From contig OY292278.1 of the NCBI GenBank assembly GCA_958496175.1, forward strand, positions 4,092,001-4,156,000: a stretch of DNA of 64,000 nt. Direction: 5' to 3'. Positions 23,144-38,150 of the stretch are shown piece after piece. A program made the position numbers and the translations under genes. The DNA is from Sisyra terminalis (Eukaryota; Arthropoda; Insecta; Neuroptera; Sisyridae). Within the stretch, counting starts at the first letter, position 1, and every line of letters starts with the position of its first letter. Below the pieces are notes generated by a model. That model ran no database searches. It had not been told where the DNA came from and saw nothing but the letters and a program-made list of their open reading frames with translations.

Positions 23144-25747
23144 CTTAAGGGATGAAAACGACCATCAAAGTGCCAAAAGAAATCATTTTTCGTCATGAAA
23201 AAACCGTGGACTAACCATCGTTCATTTTTCACGAAATCGACAATTTTCATAAACTTTTTTTAATGATGCCAATCGAAAGTATAAGCCTTTATGTGCATGC
23301 TGTGCAAATTTTTCCCCAAACAAACCACGTTTAAGGGATGAAAACGACCATCAAAGTGCCAGAAGAAATCATTTTTCGACATGAAAAAACCGTGGACTAA
23401 CCATCGTTCATTTTTCACGAAATCGACAATTTTCATAAATTTTTTTTAGTGATGCCAATCGAAAGTATAAGCCTTTATGTGCATGCTGTGCAAATTTTTC
23501 CCCAAACAAACCACGTTTAAGGGATGAAAACGACCATCAAAGTGCCAGAAGAAATCATTTTTCGTCATGAAAAAACCGTGGACTAACCATCGTTCATTTT
23601 TCACGAAATCGACAATTTTCATAAACTTTTTTTAATGATGCCAATCGAAAGTATAAGCCTTTATGTGCATGCTGTGCAAATTTTTCCCCAAACAAACCAC
23701 GTTTAAGGGATGAAAACGACCATCAAAGTGCCAGAAGAAATCATTTTTCGACATGAAAAAACCGTGGACTAACCATCGTTCATTTTTCACGAAATCGACA
23801 ATTTTCATAAATTTTTTTTAGTGATGCCAATCGAAAGTATAAGCCTTTATGTGCATGCTGTGAAAATTTTTCCCCAAACAAACCACGTTTAAGGGATGAA
23901 AACGACCATCAAAGTGCCAGAAGAAATCATTTTTCGACATGAAAAAACCGTGGACTAACCATCGTTCATTTTTCACGAAATCGACAATTTTCATAAATTT
24001 TTTTTAGTGATGCCAATCGAAAGTATAAGCCTTTATGTGCATGCTGTGCAAATTTTTCCCCAAACAAACCACGTTTAAGGGATGAAAACGACCATCAAAG
24101 TGCCAGAAGAAATCATTTTTCGTCATGAAAAAACCGTGGACTAACCATCGTTCATTTTTCACGAAATCGACAATTTTCATAAACTTTTTTTAATGATGCC
24201 AATCAAAAGTATAAGCCATTATGTGCATGCTGTGCAAATTTTTCCCCAAACAAACCACGTTTAAGGGATGAAAACGACCATCAAAGTGCCAGAAGAAATC
24301 ATTTTTCGTCATGAAAAAACCGTGGACTAACCATCGTTCATTTTTCACGAAATCGACAATTTTCATAAACTTTTTTTAATGATGCCAATCGAAAGTATAA
24401 GCCTTTATGTGCATGCTGTGCAAATTTTTCCCCAAACAAACCACGTTTAAGGGATGAAAACGACCATCAAAGTGCCAGAAGAAATCATTTTTCGACATGA
24501 AAAAACCGTGGACTAACCATCGTTCATTTTTCACGAAATCGACAATTTTCATAAATTTTTTTTAGTGATGCCAATCGAAAGTATAAGCCTTTATGTGCAT
24601 GCTGTGCAAATTTTTCCCCAAACAAACCACGTTTAAGGGATGAAAACGACCATCAAAGTGCCAGAAGAAATCATTTTTCGACATGAAAAAACCGTGGACT
24701 AACCATCGTTCATTTTTCACGAAATCGACAATTTTCATAAATTTTTTTTAGTGATGCCAATCGAAAGTTTAAGCCTTTATGTGCATGCTGTGCAAATTTT
24801 TTCCCAAACAAACCACGTTTAAGGGATGAAAACGACCATCAAAGTGCCAGAAGAAATCATTTTTCGACATGAAAAAACCGTGGACTAACCATCGTTCATT
24901 TTTCACGAAATCGAAAATTTTCATAAATTTTTTTTAGTGATGCCAATCGAAAGTATAAGCCTTTATGTGCATGCTGTGCAAATTTTTCCCCAAACAAACC
25001 ACGTTTAAGGGATGAAAACGACCATCAAAGTGCCAGAAGAAATCATTTTTCGTCATGAAAAAACCGTGGACTAACCATCGTTCATTTTTCACGAAATCGA
25101 CAATTTTCATAAACTTTTTTTAATGATGCCAATCGAAAGTATAAGCCTTTATGTGCATGCTGTGCAAATTTTTCCCCAAACAAACCACGTTTAAGGGATG
25201 AAAACGACCATCAAAGTGCCAGAAGAAATCATTTTTCGTCATGAAAAAACCGTGGACTAACCATCGTTCATTTTTCACGAAATCGACAATTTTCATAAAT
25301 TTTTTTTAGTGATGCCAATCGAAAGTATAAGCCTTTATGTGCATGCTGTGCAAATTTTTCCCCAAACAAACCACGTTTAAGGGATGAAAACGACCATCAA
25401 AGTGCCAGAAGAAATCATTTTTCGACATGAAAAAACCGTGGACTAACCATCGTTCATTTTTCACGAAATCGACAATTTTCATAAATTTTTTTTAGTGATG
25501 CCAATCGAAAGTATAAGCCTTTATGTGCATGCTGTGCAAATTTTTCCCCAAACAAACCACGTTTAAGGGATGAAAACGACCATCAAAATGCCAGAAGAAA
25601 TCATTTTTCGTCATGAAAAAACCGTGGACTAACCATCGTTCATTTTTCACGAAATCGACAATTTTCATAAACTTTTTTTAATGATGCCAATCGAAAGTAT
25701 AAGCCTTTATGTGCATGCTGTGCAAATTTTTTCCCAAACAAACCACG
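23144..25747 (+). repeat. 14-monomer block in S1 (2,604 bp)
   Basis: This block is anchored on the linked C79/A111 pair at 23144 and 25748, exactly 14 x 186 bp apart. The T30 monomers at about 22163 and 24768 show the same 14-monomer spacing. S2 has the 8-monomer duplication but not this one, and the loss of 14 monomers equals the change in S1-S2 offset from 26,230 to 23,625 (2,604 bp plus the 1-bp insertion near 21210). Confidence 0.75.
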
Positions 25748-28700
25748 CTTAAGGGATGAAAACGACCATCAAAGTGCCAAAAGAAATCATTTTTCGTCAT
25801 GAAAAAACCGTGGACTAACCATCGTTCATTTTTCACGAAATCGACAATTTTCATAAACTTTTTTTAATGATGCCAATCGAAAGTATAAGCCTTTATGTGC
25901 ATGCTGTGCAAATTTTTCCCCAAACAAACCACGTTTAAGGGATGAAAACGACCATCAAAGTGCCAGAAGAAATCATTTTTCGACATGAAAAAACCGTGGA
26001 CTAACCATCGTTCATTTTTCACGAAATCGACAATTTTCATAAATTTTTTTTAGTGATGCCAATCGAAAGTATAAGCCTTTATGTGCATGCTGTGCAAATT
26101 TTTCCCCAAACAAACCACGTTTAAGGGATGAAAACGACCATCAAAGTGCCAGAAGAAATCATTTTTCGTCATGAAAAAACCGTGGACTAACCATCGTTCA
26201 TTTTTCACGAAATCGACAATTTTCATAAACTTTTTTTAATGATGCCAATCGAAAGTATAAGCCTTTATGTGCATGCTGTGCAAATTTTTCCCCAAACAAA
26301 CCACGTTTAAGGGATGAAAACGACCATCAAAGTGCCAGAAGAAATCATTTTTCGACATGAAAAAACCGTGGACTAACCATCGTTCATTTTTCACGAAATC
26401 GACAATTTTCATAAATTTTTTTTAGTGATGCCAATCGAAAGTATAAGCCTTTATGTGCATGCTGTGAAAATTTTTCCCCAAACAAACCACGTTTAAGGGA
26501 TGAAAACGACCATCAAAGTGCCAGAAGAAATCATTTTTCGACATGAAAAAACCGTGGACTAACCATCGTTCATTTTTCACGAAATCGACAATTTTCATAA
26601 ATTTTTTTTAGTGATGCCAATCGAAAGTATAAGCCTTTATGTGCATGCTGTGCAAATTTTTCCCCAAACAAACCACGTTTAAGGGATGAAAACGACCATC
26701 AAAGTGCCAGAAGAAATCATTTTTCGTCATGAAAAAACCGTGGACTAACCATCGTTCATTTTTCACGAAATCGACAATTTTCATAAACTTTTTTTAATGA
26801 TGCCAATCAAAAGTATAAGCCATTATGTGCATGCTGTGCAAATTTTTCCCCAAACAAACCACGTTTAAGGGATGAAAACGACCATCAAAGTGCCAGAAGA
26901 AATCATTTTTCGTCATGAAAAAACCGTGGACTAACCATCGTTCATTTTTCACGAAATCGACAATTTTCATAAACTTTTTTTAATGATGCCAATCGAAAGT
27001 ATAAGCCTTTATGTGCATGCTGTGCAAATTTTTCCCCAAACAAACCACGTTTAAGGGATGAAAACGACCATCAAAGTGCCAGAAGAAATCATTTTTCGTC
27101 ATGAAAAAACCGTGGACTAACCATCGTTCATTTTTCACGAAATCGACAATTTTCATAAACTTTTTTTAATGATGCCAATCAAAAGTATAAGCCATTATGT
27201 GCATGCTGTGCAAATTTTTCCACAAACAAACCACGTTTAAGGGATGAAAACGACCATCAAAGTGCCAGAAGAAATCATTTTTCGTCATGAAAAAACCGTG
27301 GACTAACCATCGTTCATTTTTCACGAAATCGACAATTTTCATAAACTTTTTTTAATGATGCCAATCGAAAGTATAAGCCTTTATGTGCATGCTGTGCAAA
27401 TTTTTCCCCAAACAAACCACGTTTAAGGGATGAAAACGACCATCAAAGTGCCAGAAGAAATCATTTTTCGTCATGAAAAAACCGTGGACTAACCATCGTT
27501 CATTTTTCACGAAATCGACAATTTTCATAAACTTTTTTTAATGATGCCAATCAAAAGTATAAGCCATTATGTGCATGCTGTGCAAATTTTTCCCCAAACA
27601 AACCACGTTTAAGGGATGAAAACGACCATCAAAGTGCCAGAAGAAATCATTTTTCGTCATGAAAAAACCGTGGACTAACCATCGTTCATTTTTCACGAAA
27701 TCGACAATTTTCATAAACTTTTTTTAATGATGCCAATCGAAAGTATAAGCCTTTATGTGCATGCTGTGCAAATTTTTCCCCAAACAAACCACGTTTAAGG
27801 GATGAAAACGACCATCAAAGTGCCAGAAGAAATCATTTTTCGACATGAAAAAACCGTGGACTAACCATCGTTCATTTTTCACGAAATCGACAATTTTCAT
27901 AAATTTTTTTTAGTGATGCCAATCGAAAGTATAAGCCTTTATGTGCATGCTGTGCAAATTTTTCCCCAAACAAACCACGTTTAAGGGATGAAAACGACCA
28001 TCAAAGTGCCAGAAGAAATCATTTTTCGTCATGAAAAAACCGTGGACTAACCATCGTTCATTTTTCACGAAATCGACAATTTTCATAAACTTTTTTTAAT
28101 GATGCCAATCGAAAGTATAAGCCTTTATGTGCATGCTGTGCAAATTTTTCCCCAAACAAACCACGTTTAAGGGATGAAAACGACCATCAAAGTGCCAGAA
28201 GAAATCATTTTTCGTCATGAAAAAACCGTGGACTAACCATCGTTCATTTTTCACGAAATCGACAATTTTCATAAATTTTTTTTAGTGATGCCAATCGAAA
28301 GTATAAGCCTTTATGTGCATGCTGTGCAAATTTTTCCCCAAACAAACCACGTTTAAGGGATGAAAACGACCATCAAAGTGCCAGAAGAAATCATTTTTCG
28401 ACATGAAAAAACCGTGGACTAACCATCGTTCATTTTTCACGAAATCGACAATTTTCATAAATTTTTTTTAGTGATGCCAATCGAAAGTATAAGCCTTTAT
28501 GTGCATGCTGTGCAAATTTTTCCCCAAACAAACCACGTTTTAGGGATGAAAACGACCATCAAAGTGCCAGAAGAAATCATTTTTCGACATGAAAAAACCG
28601 TGGACTAACCATCGTTCATTTTTCACGAAATCGACAATTTTCATAAATTTTTTTTAGTGATGCCAATCGAAAGTATAAGCCTTTATGTGCATGCTGTGCA

Positions 28701-31065
28701 AATTTTTCCCCAAACAAACCACGTTTAAGGGATGAAAACGACCATCAAAGTGCCAGAAGAAATCATTTTTCGTCATGAAAAAACCGTGGACTAACCATCG
28801 TTCATTTTTCACGAAATCGACAATTTTCATAAACTTTTTTTAATGATGCCAATCAAAAGTATAAGCCATTATGTGCATGCTGTGCAAATTTTTCCCCAAA
28901 CAAACCACGTTTAAGGGATGAAAACGACCATCAAAGTGCCAGAAGAAATCATTTTTCGTCATGAAAAAACCGTGGACTAACCATCGTTCATTTTTCACGA
29001 AATCGACAATTTTCATAAACTTTTTTTAATGATGCCAATCGAAAGTATAAGCCTTTATGTGCATGCTGTGCAAATTTTTCCCCAAACAAACCACGTTTAA
29101 GGGATGAAAACGACCATCAAAATGCCAGAAGAAATCATTTTTCGTCATGAAAAAACCGTGGACTAACCATCGTTCATTTTTCACGAAATCGACAATTTTC
29201 ATAAATTTTTTTTAGTGATGCCAATCGAAAGTTTAAGCCTTTATGTGCATGCTGTGCAAATTTTTTCCCAAACAAACCACGTTTAAGGGATGAAAACGAC
29301 CATCAAAGTGCCAGAAGAAATCATTTTTCGACATGAAAAAACCGTGGACTAACCATCGTTCATTTTTCACGAAATCGAAAATTTTCATAAATTTTTTTTA
29401 GTGATGCCAATCGAAAGTATAAGCCTTTATGTGCATGCTGTGCAAATTTTTCCCCAAACAAACCACGTTTAAGGGATGAAAACGACCATCAAAGTGCCAG
29501 AAGAAATCATTTTTCGTCATGAAAAAACCGTGGACTAACCATCGTTCATTTTTCACGAAATCGACAATTTTCATAAACTTTTTTTAATGATGCCAATCGA
29601 AAGTGTAAGCCTTTATGTGCATGCTGTGCAAATTTTTCCCCAAACAAACCACGTTTAAGGGATGAAAACGACCATCAAAGTGCCAGAAGAAATCATTTTT
29701 CGTCATGAAAAAACCGTGGACTAACCATCGTTCATTTTTCACGAAATCGACAATTTTCATAAATTTTTTTTAGTGATGCCAATCGAAAGTATAAGCCTTT
29801 ATGTGCATGCTGTGCAAATTTTTCCCCAAACAAACCACGTTTAAGGGATGAAAACGACCATCAAAGTGCCAGAAGAAATCATTTTTCGTCATGAAAAAAC
29901 CGTGGACTAACCATCGTTCATTTTTCACGAAATCGACAATTTTCATAAACTTTTTTTAATGATGCCAATCAAAAGTATAAGCCATTATGTGCATGCTGTG
30001 CAAATTTTTCCCCAAACAAACCACGTTTAAGGGATGAAAACGACCATCAAAGTGCCAGAAGAAATCATTTTTCGTCATGAAAAAACCGTGGACTAACCAT
30101 CGTTCATTTTTCACGAAATCGACAATTTTCATAAACTTTTTTTAATGATGCCAATCGAAAGTATAAGCCTTTATGTGCATGCTGTGCAAATTTTTCCCCA
30201 AACAAACCACGTTTAAGGGATGAAAACGACCATCAAAATGCCAGAAGAAATCATTTTTCGTCATGAAAAAACCGTGGACTAACCATCGTTCATTTTTCAC
30301 GAAATCGACAATTTTCATAAACTTTTTTTAATGATGCCAATCGAAAGTATAAGCCTTTATGTGCATGCTGTGCAAATTTTTTCCCAAACAAACCACGTTT
30401 AAGGGATGAAAACGACCATCAAAGTGCCAGAAGAAATCATTTTTCGTCATGAAAAAACCGTGGACTAACCATCGTTCATTTTTCACGAAATCGACAATTT
30501 TCATAAACTTTTTTTAATGATGCCAATCGAAAGTATAAGCCTTTATGTGCATGCTGTGCAAATTTTTCCCCAAACAAACCACGTTTAAGGGATGAAAACG
30601 ACCATCAAAATGCCAGAAGAAATCATTTTTCGACATGAAAAAACCGTGGACTAACCATCGTTCATTTTTCACGAAATCGACAATTTTCATAAATTTTTTT
30701 TAGTGATGCCAATCGAAAGTATAAGCCTTTATGTGCATGCTGTGCAAATTTTTCCCCAAACAAACCACGTTTAAGGGATGAAAACGACCATCAAAGTGCC
30801 AGAAGAAATCATTTTTCGACATGAAAAAACCGTGGACTAACCATCGTTCATTTTTCACGAAATCGACAATTTTCATAAATTTTTTTTAGTGATGCCAATC
30901 GAAAGTTTAAGCCTTTATGTGCATGCTGTGCAAATTTTTTCCCAAACAAACCACGTTTAAGGGATGAAAACGACCATCAAAGTGCCAGAAGAAATCATTT
31001 TTCGACATGAAAAAACCGTGGACTAACCATCGTTCATTTTTCACGAAATCGAAAATTTTCATAAA

Positions 31066-31077
31066 TTTTTTTTAAGT
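31066..31077 (+). repeat. 187-bp monomer with an extra A after the T-run, copy 1
   Basis: Eight T are followed by AAGTG instead of AGTG. Identical forms occur at 34787, 54691 and 55808. This one and 34787 delimit the 20-monomer block in S1. Confidence 0.85.
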
Positions 31078-34000
31078 GATGCCAATCGAAAGTATAAGCC
31101 TTTATGTGCATGCTGTGCAAATTTTTCCCCAAACAAACCACGTTTAAGGGATGAAAACGACCATCAAAGTGCCAGAAGAAATCATTTTTCGTCATGAAAA
31201 AACCGTGGACTAACCATCGTTCATTTTTCACGAAATCGACAATTTTCATAAATTTTTTTTAGTGATGCCAATCGAAAGTATAAGCCTTTATGTGCATGCT
31301 GTGCAAATTTTTCCCCAAACAAACCACGTTTAAGGGATGAAAACGACCATCAAAGTGCCAGAAGAAATCATTTTTCGTCATGAAAAAACCGTGGACTAAC
31401 CATCGTTCATTTTTCACGAAATCGACAATTTTCATAAACTTTTTTTAATGATGCCAATCGAAAGTATAAGCCTTTATGTGCATGCTGTGCAAATTTTTTC
31501 CCAAACAAACCACGTTTAAGGGATGAAAACGACCATCAAAGTGCCAGAAGAAATCATTTTTCGTCATGAAAAAACCGTGGACTAACCATCGTTCATTTTT
31601 CACGAAATCGACAATTTTCATAAACTTTTTTTAATGATGCCAATCGAAAGTATAAGCCTTTATGTGCATGCTGTGCAAATTTTTCCCCAAACAAACCACG
31701 TTTAAGGGATGAAAACGACCATCAAAGTGCCAGAAGAAATCATTTTTCGACATGAAAAAACCGTGGACTAACCATCGTTCATTTTTCACGAAATCGACAA
31801 TTTTCATAAACTTTTTTTAATGATGCCAATCGAAAGTATAAGCCTTTATGTGCATGCTGTGCAAATTTTTCCCCAAACAAACCACGTTTAAGGGATGAAA
31901 ACGACCATCAAAATGCCAGAAGAAATCATTTTTCGTCATGAAAAAACCGTGGACTAACCATCGTTCATTTTTCACGAAATCGACAATTTTCATAAACTTT
32001 TTTTAATGATGCCAATCGAAAGTATAAGCCTTTATGTGCATGCTGTGCAAATTTTTTCCCAAACAAACCACGTTTAAGGGATGAAAACGACCATCAAAGT
32101 GCCAGAAGAAATCATTTTTCGTCATGAAAAAACCGTGGACTAACCATCGTTCATTTTTCACGAAATCGACAATTTTCATAAACTTTTTTTAATGATGCCA
32201 ATCGAAAGTATAAGCCTTTATGTGCATGCTGTGCAAATTTTTCCCCAAACAAACCACGTTTAAGGGATGAAAACGACCATCAAAGTGCCAGAAGAAATCA
32301 TTTTTCGACATGAAAAAACCGTGGACTAACCATCGTTCATTTTTCACGAAATCGACAATTTTCATAAATTTTTTTTAGTGATGCCAATCGAAAGTATAAG
32401 CCTTTATGTGCATGCTGTGCAAATTTTTCCCCAAACAAACCACGTTTAAGGGATGAAAACGACCATCAAAGTGCCAGAAGAAATCATTTTTCGACATGAA
32501 AAAACCGTGGACTAACCATCGTTCATTTTTCACGAAATCGACAATTTTCATAAATTTTTTTTAGTGATGCCAATCGAAAGTATAAGCCTTTATGTGCATG
32601 CTGTGCAAATTTTTCCCCAAACAAACCACGTTTAAGGGATGAAAACGACCATCAAAGTGCCAGAAGAAATCATTTTTCGACATGAAAAAACCGTGGACTA
32701 ACCATCGTTCATTTTTCACGAAATCGACAATTTTCATAAATTTTTTTTAGTGATGCCAATCGAAAGTTTAAGCCTTTATGTGCATGCTGTGCAAATTTTT
32801 TCCCAAACAAACCACGTTTAAGGGATGAAAACGACCATCAAAGTGCCAGAAGAAATCATTTTTCGACATGAAAAAACCGTGGACTAACCATCGTTCATTT
32901 TTCACGAAATCGAAAATTTTCATAAATTTTTTTTAGTGATGCCAATCGAAAGTATAAGCCTTTATGTGCATGCTGTGCAAATTTTTCCCCAAACAAATCA
33001 CGTTTAAGGGATGAAAACGACCATCAAAGTGCCAGAAGAAATCATTTTTCGTCATGAAAAAACCGTGGACTAACCATCGTTCATTTTTCACGAAATCGAC
33101 AATTTTCATAAATTTTTTTTAGTGATGCCAATCGAAAGTATAAGCCTTTATGTGCATGCTGTGCAAATTTTTCCCCAAACAAACCACGTTTAAGGGATGA
33201 AAACGACCATCAAAGTGCCAGAAGAAATCATTTTTCGACATGAAAAAACCGTGGACTAACCATCGTTCATTTTTCACGAAATCGACAATTTTCATAAATT
33301 TTTTTTAGTGATGCCAATCGAAAGTATAAGCCTTTATGTGCATGCTGTGCAAATTTTTCCCCAAACAAACCACGTTTAAGGGATGAAAACGACCATCAAA
33401 GTGCCAGAAGAAATCATTTTTCGACATGAAAAAACCGTGGACTAACCATCGTTCATTTTTCACGAAATCGACAATTTTCATAAATTTTTTTTAGTGATGC
33501 CAATCGAAAGTATAAGCCTTTATGTGCATGCTGTGCAAATTTTTCCCCAAACAAACCACGTTTAAGGGATGAAAACGACCATCAAAGTGCCAGAAGAAAT
33601 CATTTTTCGACATGAAAAAACCGTGGACTAACCATCGTTCATTTTTCACGAAATCGACAATTTTCATAAATTTTTTTTAGTGATGCCAATCGAAAGTATA
33701 AGCCTTTATGTGCATGCTGTGCAAATTTTTCCCCAAACAAACCACGTTTAAGGGATGAAAACGACCATCAAAGTGCCAGAAGAAATCATTTTTCGACATG
33801 AAAAAACCGTGGACTAACCATCGTTCATTTTTCACGAAATCGACAATTTTCATAAATTTTTTTTAGTGATGCCAATCGAAAGTATAAGCATTTATGTGCA
33901 TGCTGTGCAAATTTTTCCCCAAACAAACCACGTTTAAGGGATGAAAACGACCATCAAAGTGCCAGAAGAAATCATTTTTCGTCATGAAAAAACCGTGGAC

Positions 34001-34798
34001 TAACCATCGTTCATTTTTCACGAAATCGACAATTTTCATAAATTTTTTTTAGTGATGCCAATCGAAAGTATAAGCCTTTATGTGCATGCTGTGCAAATTT
34101 TTCCCCAAACAAACCACGTTTAAGGGATGAAAACGACCATCAAAGTGCCAGAAGAAATCATTTTTCGTCATGAAAAAACCGTGGACTAACCATCGTTCAT
34201 TTTTCACGAAATCGACAATTTTCATAAATTTTTTTTAGTGATGCCAATCGAAAGTATAAGCCTTTATGTGCATGCTGTGCAAATTTTTCCCCAAACAAAC
34301 CACGTTTAAGGGATGAAAACGACCATCAAAGTGCCAGAAGAAATCATTTTTCGTCATGAAAAAACCGTGGACTAACCATCGTTCATTTTTCACGAAATCG
34401 ACAATTTTCATAAATTTTTTTTAGTGATGCCAATCGAAAGTATAAGCCTTTATGTGCATGCTGTGCAAATTTTTCCCCAAACAAACCACGTTTAAGGGAT
34501 GAAAACGACCATCAAAGTGCCAGAAGAAATCATTTTTCGACATGAAAAAACCGTGGACTAACCATCGTTCATTTTTCACGAAATCGACAATTTTCATAAA
34601 TTTTTTTTAGTGATGCCAATCGAAAGTTTAAGCCTTTATGTGCATGCTGTGCAAATTTTTTCCCAAACAAACCACGTTTAAGGGATGAAAACGACCATCA
34701 AAGTGCCAGAAGAAATCATTTTTCGACATGAAAAAACCGTGGACTAACCATCGTTCATTTTTCACGAAATCGAAAATTTTCATAAATTTTTTTTAAGT
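31078..34798 (+). repeat. 20-monomer tandem block, copy 1 (3,721 bp)
   Basis: The block runs between two identical 187-bp monomers with an extra A (TTAAGTG), GATGCC starting at 31078 and 34799. Other markers are shared at the same 3,721-bp distance: T74 (AAATCACG) at 32998 and 36719, and A36 (AAGCATTTA) at 33890 and 37611. The homology begins somewhat to the left, near 30.7 kb, since T30 at 30907 also matches 34628. T30 monomers fall at 30907, 32768, 34628 and 36489, suggesting an older 10-monomer spacing. Neighbouring markers alternate, however, so the present unit is the 20-mer. Confidence 0.75.
34787..34798 (+). repeat. 187-bp monomer with an extra A after the T-run, copy 2
   Basis: Same form as at 31066, 3,721 bp downstream. 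The inserted A carries the minus-strand frame past a stop codon and gives a 71-codon open frame (34755-34970), with the same protein text as the one at the first copy. This is a side effect of the indel. Confidence 0.85.
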
Positions 34799-37700
34799 GA
34801 TGCCAATCGAAAGTATAAGCCTTTATGTGCATGCTGTGCAAATTTTTCCCCAAACAAACCACGTTTAAGGGATGAAAACGACCATCAAAGTGCCAGAAGA
34901 AATCATTTTTCGTCATGAAAAAACCGTGGACTAACCATCGTTCATTTTTCACGAAATCGACAATTTTCATAAATTTTTTTTAGTGATGCCAATCGAAAGT
35001 ATAAGCCTTTATGTGCATGCTGTGCAAATTTTTCCCCAAACAAACCACGTTTAAGGGATGAAAACGACCATCAAAGTGCCAGAAGAAATCATTTTTCGTC
35101 ATGAAAAAACCGTGGACTAACCATCGTTCATTTTTCACGAAATCGACAATTTTCATAAACTTTTTTTAATGATGCCAATCGAAAGTATAAGCCTTTATGT
35201 GCATGCTGTGCAAATTTTTTCCCAAACAAACCACGTTTAAGGGATGAAAACGACCATCAAAGTGCCAGAAGAAATCATTTTTCGTCATGAAAAAACCGTG
35301 GACTAACCATCGTTCATTTTTCACGAAATCGACAATTTTCATAAACTTTTTTTAATGATGCCAATCGAAAGTATAAGCCTTTATGTGCATGCTGTGCAAA
35401 TTTTTCCCCAAACAAACCACGTTTAAGGGATGAAAACGACCATCAAAGTGCCAGAAGAAATCATTTTTCGACATGAAAAAACCGTGGACTAACCATCGTT
35501 CATTTTTCACGAAATCGACAATTTTCATAAACTTTTTTTAATGATGCCAATCGAAAGTATAAGCCTTTATGTGCATGCTGTGCAAATTTTTCCCCAAACA
35601 AACCACGTTTAAGGGATGAAAACGACCATCAAAATGCCAGAAGAAATCATTTTTCGTCATGAAAAAACCGTGGACTAACCATCGTTCATTTTTCACGAAA
35701 TCGACAATTTTCATAAACTTTTTTTAATGATGCCAATCGAAAGTATAAGCCTTTATGTGCATGCTGTGCAAATTTTTTCCCAAACAAACCACGTTTAAGG
35801 GATGAAAACGACCATCAAAGTGCCAGAAGAAATCATTTTTCGTCATGAAAAAACCGTGGACTAACCATCGTTCATTTTTCACGAAATCGACAATTTTCAT
35901 AAACTTTTTTTAATGATGCCAATCGAAAGTATAAGCCTTTATGTGCATGCTGTGCAAATTTTTCCCCAAACAAACCACGTTTAAGGGATGAAAACGACCA
36001 TCAAAGTGCCAGAAGAAATCATTTTTCGACATGAAAAAACCGTGGACTAACCATCGTTCATTTTTCACGAAATCGACAATTTTCATAAATTTTTTTTAGT
36101 GATGCCAATCGAAAGTATAAGCCTTTATGTGCATGCTGTGCAAATTTTTCCCCAAACAAACCACGTTTAAGGGATGAAAACGACCATCAAAGTGCCAGAA
36201 GAAATCATTTTTCGACATGAAAAAACCGTGGACTAACCATCGTTCATTTTTCACGAAATCGACAATTTTCATAAATTTTTTTTAGTGATGCCAATCGAAA
36301 GTATAAGCCTTTATGTGCATGCTGTGCAAATTTTTCCCCAAACAAACCACGTTTAAGGGATGAAAACGACCATCAAAGTGCCAGAAGAAATCATTTTTCG
36401 ACATGAAAAAACCGTGGACTAACCATCGTTCATTTTTCACGAAATCGACAATTTTCATAAATTTTTTTTAGTGATGCCAATCGAAAGTTTAAGCCTTTAT
36501 GTGCATGCTGTGCAAATTTTTTCCCAAACAAACCACGTTTAAGGGATGAAAACGACCATCAAAGTGCCAGAAGAAATCATTTTTCGACATGAAAAAACCG
36601 TGGACTAACCATCGTTCATTTTTCACGAAATCGAAAATTTTCATAAATTTTTTTTAGTGATGCCAATCGAAAGTATAAGCCTTTATGTGCATGCTGTGCA
36701 AATTTTTCCCCAAACAAATCACGTTTAAGGGATGAAAACGACCATCAAAGTGCCAGAAGAAATCATTTTTCGTCATGAAAAAACCGTGGACTAACCATCG
36801 TTCATTTTTCACGAAATCGACAATTTTCATAAATTTTTTTTAGTGATGCCAATCGAAAGTATAAGCCTTTATGTGCATGCTGTGCAAATTTTTCCCCAAA
36901 CAAACCACGTTTAAGGGATGAAAACGACCATCAAAGTGCCAGAAGAAATCATTTTTCGACATGAAAAAACCGTGGACTAACCATCGTTCATTTTTCACGA
37001 AATCGACAATTTTCATAAATTTTTTTTAGTGATGCCAATCGAAAGTATAAGCCTTTATGTGCATGCTGTGCAAATTTTTCCCCAAACAAACCACGTTTAA
37101 GGGATGAAAACGACCATCAAAGTGCCAGAAGAAATCATTTTTCGACATGAAAAAACCGTGGACTAACCATCGTTCATTTTTCACGAAATCGACAATTTTC
37201 ATAAATTTTTTTTAGTGATGCCAATCGAAAGTATAAGCCTTTATGTGCATGCTGTGCAAATTTTTCCCCAAACAAACCACGTTTAAGGGATGAAAACGAC
37301 CATCAAAGTGCCAGAAGAAATCATTTTTCGACATGAAAAAACCGTGGACTAACCATCGTTCATTTTTCACGAAATCGACAATTTTCATAAATTTTTTTTA
37401 GTGATGCCAATCGAAAGTATAAGCCTTTATGTGCATGCTGTGCAAATTTTTCCCCAAACAAACCACGTTTAAGGGATGAAAACGACCATCAAAGTGCCAG
37501 AAGAAATCATTTTTCGACATGAAAAAACCGTGGACTAACCATCGTTCATTTTTCACGAAATCGACAATTTTCATAAATTTTTTTTAGTGATGCCAATCGA
37601 AAGTATAAGCATTTATGTGCATGCTGTGCAAATTTTTCCCCAAACAAACCACGTTTAAGGGATGAAAACGACCATCAAAGTGCCAGAAGAAATCATTTTT

Positions 37701-38150
37701 CGTCATGAAAAAACCGTGGACTAACCATCGTTCATTTTTCACGAAATCGACAATTTTCATAAATTTTTTTTAGTGATGCCAATCGAAAGTATAAGCCTTT
37801 ATGTGCATGCTGTGCAAATTTTTCCCCAAACAAACCACGTTTAAGGGATGAAAACGACCATCAAAGTGCCAGAAGAAATCATTTTTCGTCATGAAAAAAC
37901 CGTGGACTAACCATCGTTCATTTTTCACGAAATCGACAATTTTCATAAATTTTTTTTAGTGATGCCAATCGAAAGTATAAGCCTTTATGTGCATGCTGTG
38001 CAAATTTTTCCCCAAACAAACCACGTTTAAGGGATGAAAACGACCATCAAAGTGCCAGAAGAAATCATTTTTCGTCATGAAAAAACCGTGGACTAACCAT
38101 CGTTCATTTTTCACGAAATCGACAATTTTCATAAATTTTTTTTAGTGATG
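34799..38150 (+). repeat. 20-monomer tandem block, copy 2
   Basis: This is the second copy of the 3,721-bp block, with its markers at 36719 (T74) and 37611 (A36). The match to copy 1 fades near 38.15 kb, where A36 appears near 38168 but not 3,721 bp upstream, and A43 (ATGAGCATG) at 38361 has no counterpart in copy 1. The right edge is therefore approximate. In S2 the corresponding part begins at 55820. Confidence 0.7.
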
